From Clostridiaceae bacterium (GTDB taxonomy: Bacteria > Bacillota > Clostridia > Saccharofermentanales > UBA5734): 11,384 nucleotides of DNA. Position numbers and translations under genes: made by a program. The notes under the pieces are model-generated. The model had not been told where the DNA came from. It ran no database searches and saw only the letters and a list, made by a program, of their open reading frames with translations. The stretch is from assembly GCA_012727965.1 (NCBI GenBank), contig JAAYFZ010000392.1, positions 1 through 11,384 on the forward strand, in the 5' to 3' direction. Below, one piece after another: positions 7,303-11,384 of the stretch (its first letter is position 1; each line of letters starts with the position of its first letter).

Positions 7303-7614
7303 ATGTACGCTGTAATCGCAACAGGCGGCAAACAGTACCGTGTTTCAGAAGGTGATGAGATTTTCATTGAAAAGCTCGTCGGTGAAGCTGGTGATGCCGT
7401 AACATTTGATCAGGTTCTGGCTGTTTCCGATGATAATGGACTCAAGGCAGGGACACCTACAGTAGAAGGTGCTGCAGTTGAGGCTGAAATCGTCAAACAG
7501 GGTAAACAGAAAAAGATCGTTATCTTCAAAATGAAGCCTAAAAAAGGCTACAGAAGAAGAAAGGGTCATAGACAGCCCTATACTCGTGTCAAGATCAACA
7601 AAATTACGGTTTGA
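7303..7614 (+). CDS. rplU: 50S ribosomal protein L21
   Basis: Structural protein of the large ribosomal subunit that binds 23S rRNA. The ATG at 7303 gives 103 aa, the usual L21 length, with the typical start MYAVIATGGKQYRV, the internal VGEAGDAVTFDQVL, and the basic C-terminal stretch KKGYRRRKGHRQPYT. The start is set by CAGGAGGAAAAGAT with AGGAGG about 7 bases before the ATG; a longer in-frame opening from GTG 7228 is leader. It is the first gene of the rplU–prp–rpmA cluster. The gap to prp is 51 bases and contains a hairpin. Confidence 0.98.
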   Translation: MYAVIATGGKQYRVSEGDEIFIEKLVGEAGDAVTFDQVLAVSDDNGLKAGTPTVEGAAVEAEIVKQGKQKKIVIFKMKPKKGYRRRKGHRQPYTRVKINKITV

Positions 7615-7632
7615 TCTTATGATACAAAATCC

Positions 7633-7653
7633 GCTGGCAGCACAACTGCCGGC
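7633..7653 (+). other. Intercistronic RNA hairpin between rplU and prp
   Basis: An 8-bp stem GCTGGCAG/CTGCCGGC (one G·U) closes a CACAA loop and ends just before the AGAGGGT ribosome binding site of prp. No T-run follows, so it is not a terminator. It could temper prp translation or mark a processing site. Confidence 0.45.
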
Positions 7654-7665
7654 AGAGGGTCATAA

Positions 7666-8010
7666 ATGATTACAGTAACTATTTATCGTCAGCCAGATGG
7701 TTTCATCAGCAGATTCGAGGCATATGGACATGCAGGGCAGGCAGAAGCCGGTCAGGATATCATATGCGCAGGCGTATCAGCGATTGCCCAGACTGTAATT
7801 GGCAGTCTGCAGGAACTGGCCTCTCTCGAACCGGACTATGGACTTGATGATGGTGATATATATTGTGACATCGGTGATCCAGTCAAATTGTCAGCTGAAC
7901 AGCGAGTCAAAGCCTCAGCCCTCATGGGTTCGATGGATATTGGGTGTCAACAGATCAGCAGCAGTTATGGCAGAGAATATGTAACAGTAAAAAACAAAAG
8001 CTACTACTGA
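7666..8010 (+). CDS. prp: Ribosomal-processing cysteine protease Prp
   Basis: Cytoplasmic cysteine protease (YsxB family) that removes the N-terminal extension of ribosomal protein L27 in Firmicutes and relatives, a step needed for functional 50S subunits in Staphylococcus aureus. The 114-aa product has the family signature with the catalytic pair at the same positions as in S. aureus Prp: His22 in AYGHAGQAEAG and Cys34 in DIICAGVSAIAQT. The start ATG 7666 follows AGAGGG at 7 bases. It lies between rplU and rpmA, its usual place, and its stop is only 15 bases before the rpmA start. The adjacent L27 does carry the cleavable extension, which strongly supports the function. Confidence 0.95.
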   Translation: MITVTIYRQPDGFISRFEAYGHAGQAEAGQDIICAGVSAIAQTVIGSLQELASLEPDYGLDDGDIYCDIGDPVKLSAEQRVKASALMGSMDIGCQQISSSYGREYVTVKNKSYY

Positions 8011-8025
8011 AGGAGGTGCATTGGC

Positions 8026-8307
8026 ATGATTCAGGTAAATTTGCAGCTTCTGGCTCATAAGAAGGGTGTTGGCAGCACTCGTAATGGACGTGATTCAGAA
8101 TCGAAGCGTCTGGGCGCAAAAAAGGGTGATGGTCAGCTGGCAATCGCAGGTAATATCCTGTACAGACAGCGTGGAACCAAGGTTCATCCTGGAAACAACG
8201 TAGGAATCGGATCAGACGATACTCTATTTGCTTTAATCGATGGTAAAGTTAAATACGAGCGTTTAGGTCGTGATAAGAAGCAGGTCAGCGTTTATCCCGC
8301 TGAGTAA
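8026..8307 (+). CDS. rpmA: 50S ribosomal protein L27 with cleavable N-terminal extension
   Basis: Large-subunit protein whose N-terminus reaches the peptidyl-transferase centre. The 93-aa product contains the L27 signature STRNGRDSESKRLG, NILYRQRGTK and GRDKKQVSVYP. The first nine residues, MIQVNLQLL, precede AHKKGVGSTRNG, which aligns with the mature start AHKK of L27 proteins lacking an extension. Prp should therefore cut between Leu9 and Ala10. The S. aureus site is LNLQFF/A, so here Leu-Leu replaces Phe-Phe. An almost perfect ribosome binding site, AAGGAGGTG (8010-8018), precedes the ATG at 8026. A terminator-like hairpin follows. Confidence 0.98.
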   Translation: MIQVNLQLLAHKKGVGSTRNGRDSESKRLGAKKGDGQLAIAGNILYRQRGTKVHPGNNVGIGSDDTLFALIDGKVKYERLGRDKKQVSVYPAE

Positions 8308-8336
8308 TCTGCATTTTGTTGACAGAGTCTAGATGG

Positions 8337-8378
8337 GAGGGTCCGGCCATGGACTTACAATTTGGCCGGGCTCTTTTT
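8337..8378 (+). terminator. Intrinsic terminator between rpmA and obgE
   Basis: Left arm 8337-8348 pairs with 8364-8375 (12 bp including wobble pairs, core CCGGCC/GGCCGG) around a 15-base loop, with TTTTT at 8374-8378. It probably ends or attenuates the rplU–prp–rpmA transcript before obgE. Confidence 0.75.
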
Positions 8379-8390
8379 CCATCATACAAT
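8362..8390 (+). promoter_or_regulatory. Candidate obgE promoter overlapping the terminator
   Basis: TTGGCC (8362-8367, 4 of 6 to consensus), an exact 17-bp spacer, and TACAAT (8385-8390, 5 of 6). The -35 is inside the right arm of the terminator. The predicted start near 8397 leaves a very short leader with the obgE ribosome binding site AAGGAGGG (8398-8405). Confidence 0.5.
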
Positions 8391-8413
8391 TATTAACAAG
8401 GAGGGCTGAGGCC

Positions 8414-9682
8414 ATGTTTATTGATAGTGCCAAAGTCTATGTCCGAGCCGGCAATGGCGGCAATGGCATGGTTTCGTTTCATACGGAAAAATATGTACCA
8501 AATGGCGGTCCGGACGGCGGAGACGGCGGACGCGGCGGCAGTGTGGTATTTTATGCAGATGAAAACAGGAGTACGCTCCAGGATTTTCGCTTCAAACGCA
8601 AATATGCAGCAGAAGATGGTGAAAAAGGCGGAAGACGCAAATGCTATGGCAAAAGCGGAACGGATCTGATTTTACCTGTCCCTGTAGGCACATTGATAAA
8701 GGACGCAGAAACGGGAAGAACGCTTGCAGATCTTGCTGAGCCAGGACAGCAGGCCACAATTGCGCGCGGCGGACGCGGCGGCAAGGGCAATATCCATTTT
8801 GCCAACAGTGTCAGACAGGCTCCTAATTTTGCGAGAGCAGGTGAGCCAGGTGAAGATTTCAATCTGATGATCGAGCTCAAGCTGTTGGCTGATGTCGGAC
8901 TAGTGGGCTATCCAAATGTAGGAAAATCCACTCTGTTATCCGTAATTTCTTCTGCCAGACCGAAAATAGCTGATTATCATTTCACGACGATACAGCCAAA
9001 TCTAGGGGTTGTGGCAGTAGATGATACCAGCTTCGTTGTCGCTGACATACCAGGTCTTATAGATGGTGCACATACTGGCATGGGTCTGGGGTTGGCTTTT
9101 CTCCGTCATATCGAGAGAACCAAAATGCTGATTCATGTAATCGATGTATCTGGAAGCGAAGGCCGTGATCCTGTCGAAGATTTCGACAATATTAATGCTG
9201 AGCTTGAGGCATATCATCCCGGACTGTCTGCCAGACCGCAGGTAATCGCGCTCAACAAAATCGATATGGCTGATGATGAGCATATTGAACAGGTTAGCAA
9301 AACTCTTTCAGAGCGAGGCTTCGCAGTATTCCCAATGTGCGCTGCCATAAATGAACAGGTAAGACCGATGATAGAGCATGTTGCTTCTATGGTTCGTCAA
9401 CTGCCGCAGACCATACTTGTCGATACAGTTGAGGAAGAAGCTCTGTTCAAATATGAGGAAGAAGAACTCTTCCAGATAGTAGTTGCTGATGGTGTCTTCA
9501 GAGTTACCGGCAACTGGATCGAGAATCTGGTTGATTCAACTAATTTTGAGGATAGCGAATCATTACAATATTTCCAGAGGCTTATCCGCAAAAAGGGTGT
9601 CATCAGCGCTCTGGAAAAAGCCGGTGTTCAGGAAGGCAATTTGGTTGCGCTTCATGATCTGGAGTTTGAATTTATCTACTAA
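8414..9682 (+). CDS. obgE: GTPase Obg (ObgE/CgtA)
   Basis: Essential GTPase of late 50S subunit assembly and stress signalling. The 422-aa product has all three domains. The glycine-rich Obg domain is ~1-158 (RAGNGGNGMVSF, GGPDGGDGGRGG, GGRGGKGN). The G domain has GYPNVGKST (165-173), switch Thr191-Thr192, DIPG (211-214), NKID (281-284), and CAA at 309-311 where SA is usual. The Firmicutes-type C-terminal OCT domain is ~340-422. ATG 8414 is chosen because AAGGAGGG lies 8 bases upstream and MFIDSAKVYV is the standard Obg start. The frame opens further upstream (8333), but that runs through the terminator and is not expected to be translated. It lies between rpmA and yhbY, a common arrangement. 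Confidence 0.98.
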   Translation: MFIDSAKVYVRAGNGGNGMVSFHTEKYVPNGGPDGGDGGRGGSVVFYADENRSTLQDFRFKRKYAAEDGEKGGRRKCYGKSGTDLILPVPVGTLIKDAETGRTLADLAEPGQQATIARGGRGGKGNIHFANSVRQAPNFARAGEPGEDFNLMIELKLLADVGLVGYPNVGKSTLLSVISSARPKIADYHFTTIQPNLGVVAVDDTSFVVADIPGLIDGAHTGMGLGLAFLRHIERTKMLIHVIDVSGSEGRDPVEDFDNINAELEAYHPGLSARPQVIALNKIDMADDEHIEQVSKTLSERGFAVFPMCAAINEQVRPMIEHVASMVRQLPQTILVDTVEEEALFKYEEEELFQIVVADGVFRVTGNWIENLVDSTNFEDSESLQYFQRLIRKKGVISALEKAGVQEGNLVALHDLEFEFIY

Positions 9683-9685
9683 GCA

Positions 9686-9705
9686 GCTGTCGCGTTGTTG
9701 ACAGC
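9686..9705 (+). other. Short hairpin after obgE
   Basis: GCTGTC (9686-9691) pairs with GACAGC (9700-9705) around an 8-base loop, four bases after the obgE stop. No T-run follows, so transcription probably continues into yhbY. Role unknown. Confidence 0.3.
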
Positions 9706-9740
9706 ATAAGCTAATAGCAAGGATTGTATGAGGTAATGCT

Positions 9741-10046
9741 ATGATAAACAGTAAACAAAGAGCTTGGCTAAGAGCTCAAGCAAATGATATGCCTTGCCAG
9801 TTCCATATAGGTAAGGGTGAGTTAGACTCTGAGATCGTGACCGGTCTGGATGAGATCCTGACAACACATGAACTGCTCAAGATCAATGTACTGAAAACAG
9901 CTGCTGATCCAATAAGAGAGATCGCCGATAAACTTGCTGAGGCCGTTGATGCTGACATTGTTCAAGTGATCGGAAGAAGAATAGTTCTCTATCGCTTCTC
10001 AGAGAAACTGGCAAAAAAAGGCAGGAGCCTCGCGCTTCCTTATTGA
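9741..10046 (+). CDS. yhbY: YhbY/CRM-domain ribosome assembly RNA-binding protein
   Basis: Small RNA-binding protein associated with pre-50S particles, close in fold to the IF3 C-terminal domain. The 101-aa product shows the family pattern: N-terminal helix with KQRAWLRAQAN (5-15), the HIGKGELDSEI loop, ELLKINVLK (44-52), and C-terminal VQVIGRRIVLYR before a basic end. In typical members the loop is a GxxG motif such as GSNGL or GKxGL; here the order is Gly-Lys-Gly-Glu-Leu, so the second conserved Gly is Glu. The start ATG 9741 follows GAGGT by 6 bases. It is 58 bases after obgE with no terminator, so it is likely cotranscribed. No clear terminator follows it either. Confidence 0.93.
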   Translation: MINSKQRAWLRAQANDMPCQFHIGKGELDSEIVTGLDEILTTHELLKINVLKTAADPIREIADKLAEAVDADIVQVIGRRIVLYRFSEKLAKKGRSLALPY

Positions 10047-10100
10047 TGACTTGGATGTCAAAAAGTACATGAGTAAATAATACAAAGCCTGTTAACCTGC

Positions 10101-10129
10101 TAGTCATGATGAGAATATAACGTTATAAT
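10101..10129 (+). promoter_or_regulatory. Candidate rubredoxin promoter with palindromic operator
   Basis: TATAAT (10124-10129) with a weak -35 TAGTCA (10101-10106, 4 of 6) at 17-bp spacing. The perfect 12-bp palindrome TATAACGTTATA (10116-10127) overlaps the -10, a classic place for a repressor site. A second dyad, GACAG-AATTCA-CTGTC (10139-10154), lies just after the predicted start. The regulator is unknown. Confidence 0.55.
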
Positions 10130-10188
10130 AGCACGTGAGACAGAATTCACTGTCAAAAGTAAATTTTTAGAAAGTGAGGCTTTGACTA

Positions 10189-10347
10189 ATGAAGAAGTAT
10201 GTATGTAATCTATGTGGTTATGTCTATGATCCTGCAGAGGGTGATCCGGATAACGGTGTAGCTCCTGGTACATCATTTGATGATATTCCAGAAGACTGGG
10301 TCTGCCCTCTTTGCGGCGCTAGCAAGGAAGAATTCAGCGAAGAGTAA
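10189..10347 (+). CDS. rd: Rubredoxin
   Basis: Small cytoplasmic iron protein with one Fe in a Cys4 site, a one-electron carrier that in anaerobes feeds flavodiiron proteins and rubrerythrins. The 52-aa product begins MKKYVCNLCGYVYDPAEGD and has the two metal knuckles Cys6-x-x-Cys9-Gly-Tyr and Cys39-Pro-Leu-Cys42-Gly, plus the family pieces GDPDNGVAPGT and DIPEDWVCPLCG. Length and motifs are textbook. GTGAGG (10174-10179) lies 9 bases before the ATG. It is followed by a flavodiiron gene 91 bases downstream, very likely its electron acceptor. It has its own promoter candidate upstream. Confidence 0.98.
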   Translation: MKKYVCNLCGYVYDPAEGDPDNGVAPGTSFDDIPEDWVCPLCGASKEEFSEE

Positions 10348-10378
10348 TTTCTTCGTCCAGTGATCTATTTGACTTTTT

Positions 10379-10416
10379 TCATGATGCCTTCCGGCCTTGA
10401 GCCGGGAGGCGTATGA
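10379..10416 (+). other. GC-rich hairpin between rubredoxin and flavodiiron genes
   Basis: The 10-bp stem GCCTTCCGGC/GCCGGGAGGC (10386-10395 with 10401-10410, loop CTTGA) can extend outward through a one-base bulge to TCAT/ATGA. The T6 run lies before the stem (10374-10379), not after it, so it does not look like an ordinary terminator for + strand transcripts. It may protect the rubredoxin mRNA 3' end or set the ratio of the two proteins. Confidence 0.5.
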
Positions 10417-10438
10417 TTTCCTAGAAGGAGAGAGTAAA

Positions 10439-11384
10439 ATGTCAGTTCTAGCAATCAGTGAACAAGTATTCGAGGTCGGCGCTTCACATCCCGATCGAAA
10501 ACTTTTCGACTGTCTGATGCCTACACCTCATGGTACGACCTATAATTCATATCTGATTTTTGGCTCTGAGAAGACTGCTCTGATCGATGCCGTTGACCCC
10601 GAAAAAACAGAGGTTCTTCTTAATAATCTTGAAGAGGCCGGTGTTAAGAGATTGGATTATCTGATCAATCTCCATACTGAGCAGGATCATGCAGGTTCTG
10701 CTGAAGCTGTCAGGTGTAAATATCCTGAGGTCGAATTCATTACTAATGCAAAAGTGAAAGAATTGATGCATACGCATCTGCATATACCTGAAGATAAGAT
10801 GACAGTAGTAACCGAGAACGATACGATCGAGCTTGGCGGCAAAACCTTGTCTTTTATAATGATTCCATTTGCTCATTGGCCGGACAATTACATGGTTCAC
10901 CTGAAGGAAGATAATATTCTGTTTTCCAGTGACCTGTTCGGTTCACATTATGCAACCTCCAAAGCATTTTCCACTTCAAGCGCTGAGCAGCGTCTGGCAG
11001 CCAAGAATTATTTTGCCGAAATCATGCTGCCATACAGATCGCATGTTGCGAAACATGTAAAACGCGTTCGTGAACTCGCTCCGAAAATGATCGCGCCTTC
11101 GCATGGCCCTGTCTGGTATGATCCTGATATCATCTTACGTCGTTATGAACGCTGGACAGGTGATGGTGTTAAGAATCTGGTGGCAATACCCTATGTCAGC
11201 ATGCACGACAGCACAAAGGTCATGGTAGAACGCCTTACGGTTAAACTGTCCGAGCAGGGTCTGTCAGTAGTTTGCAGAAATCTTGGCGCGGAACCTGATT
11301 CTCTATCTCTTGAAACAGGTCATTTCATCACCGATCTGGTTGATGCAGCTGCCGTTGTTATGGCTACACCGACTGTAATAGGCG
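10439..11384 (+). CDS. Flavodiiron protein (A-type flavoprotein), 3' partial
   Basis: Cytoplasmic enzyme that reduces O2 to water and/or NO to N2O with electrons from rubredoxin. The frame is open to the window end, with 315 codons visible; roughly 80-100 residues should be missing. The N-terminal metallo-beta-lactamase-like domain (1 to ~245) has the full diiron ligand set: His79-x-Glu81-x-Asp83-His84 (LHTEQDHAG), His146 (FAHWPDN), Asp165 (LFSSDLFGSH) and His222 (IAPSHGPVW). A flavodoxin-like FMN domain starts near 250 (NLVAIPYVSMHDSTKVMVE). AAGGAG is 8 bases before the ATG. The adjacent rubredoxin supports function. O2 versus NO preference cannot be read from the sequence. FprA or NorV would be possible names, but I leave the symbol blank. 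Confidence 0.95.
   Translation, partial: MSVLAISEQVFEVGASHPDRKLFDCLMPTPHGTTYNSYLIFGSEKTALIDAVDPEKTEVLLNNLEEAGVKRLDYLINLHTEQDHAGSAEAVRCKYPEVEFITNAKVKELMHTHLHIPEDKMTVVTENDTIELGGKTLSFIMIPFAHWPDNYMVHLKEDNILFSSDLFGSHYATSKAFSTSSAEQRLAAKNYFAEIMLPYRSHVAKHVKRVRELAPKMIAPSHGPVWYDPDIILRRYERWTGDGVKNLVAIPYVSMHDSTKVMVERLTVKLSEQGLSVVCRNLGAEPDSLSLETGHFITDLVDAAAVVMATPTVIG

Noticed and set aside
8319..8324. TTGACA as a -35 box after rpmA
   Set aside because: No -10 at 16-18 bp; the position falls in the terminator arm. A similar TTGTTGACAG after obgE (9695-9704) also lacks a -10.
8333..8413. 27-residue extension of Obg from ATG 8333
   Set aside because: The stretch is the rpmA–obgE terminator and promoter region; ATG 8414 has AAGGAGGG and the canonical Obg start.
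10123..10137. PerR box at the rubredoxin promoter
   Set aside because: TTATAAT matches one half-site, but the partner half is not there; the real symmetry is TATAACGTTATA.
10547..10900. Minus-strand 117-codon frame
   Set aside because: It lies antisense inside the flavodiiron gene, whose motifs are unmistakable on the + strand; the opposite frame shows no recognisable domain.
1..11384. A defence island, mobile element, CRISPR or biosynthetic cluster
   Set aside because: No transposase, integrase, repeat array, toxin–antitoxin pair or secretion motif was seen; nearly all genes are conserved housekeeping families.

Overview
The window looks like chromosomal housekeeping DNA from an anaerobic, Gram-positive (Firmicutes/Clostridia-like) bacterium. 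The reasons are: strong AGGAGG-type ribosome binding sites; a SpoVG gene next to murC; the L21–Prp–L27–Obg order with an N-terminally extended L27 and its dedicated protease Prp (a Firmicutes-type trait); and a rubredoxin followed by a flavodiiron protein, an oxygen/NO defence pair typical of anaerobes. Genus or species cannot be named from the sequence alone.

Layout. (1) 1-1716: 3' part of ftsH (+), ending at a bidirectional terminator shared with convergent murC (-, 3332-1836). (2) 3333-3583: divergent murC/spoVG intergenic region with an extended -10 promoter and a 12-bp direct repeat. spoVG (3584-3967) has an unusual Pro/Glu/Ala tail and is closed by a strong terminator. (3) 4081-7196: glpK (glycerol kinase), with an odd leader, overlapping or abutting an unrecognised seven-helix membrane protein with a large extracytoplasmic domain. 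(4) 7193-10046: ribosome/GTPase cluster rplU–prp–rpmA–obgE–yhbY, started by a near-consensus promoter and split internally by a terminator with an apparent second promoter before obgE. (5) 10116-11384: rubredoxin, missed by length-limited ORF calling, and the first 315 codons of a flavodiiron protein cut by the window end.

How genes work together. L21 and L27 are 50S proteins. Prp removes the N-terminal extension of L27, Obg is a 50S assembly GTPase, and YhbY is a pre-50S RNA-binding protein, so region 4 is a large-subunit biogenesis operon. Rubredoxin is the usual electron donor to flavodiiron proteins, which reduce O2 to water and/or NO to N2O. FtsH (membrane proteolysis), MurC (cell-wall precursor synthesis) and SpoVG (nucleic-acid-binding regulator) are independent housekeeping functions. 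GlpK makes glycerol-3-phosphate. No other glycerol gene is visible, and its only partner is the unknown membrane protein.

I see no mobile element, CRISPR array, tRNA or rRNA, and no clear new multi-gene system. The most open questions are the membrane protein coupled to glpK, the glpK translation leader, the SpoVG tail and promoter repeats, and the operator-like palindrome on the rubredoxin promoter. No gene-free stretch exceeds 300 bases.
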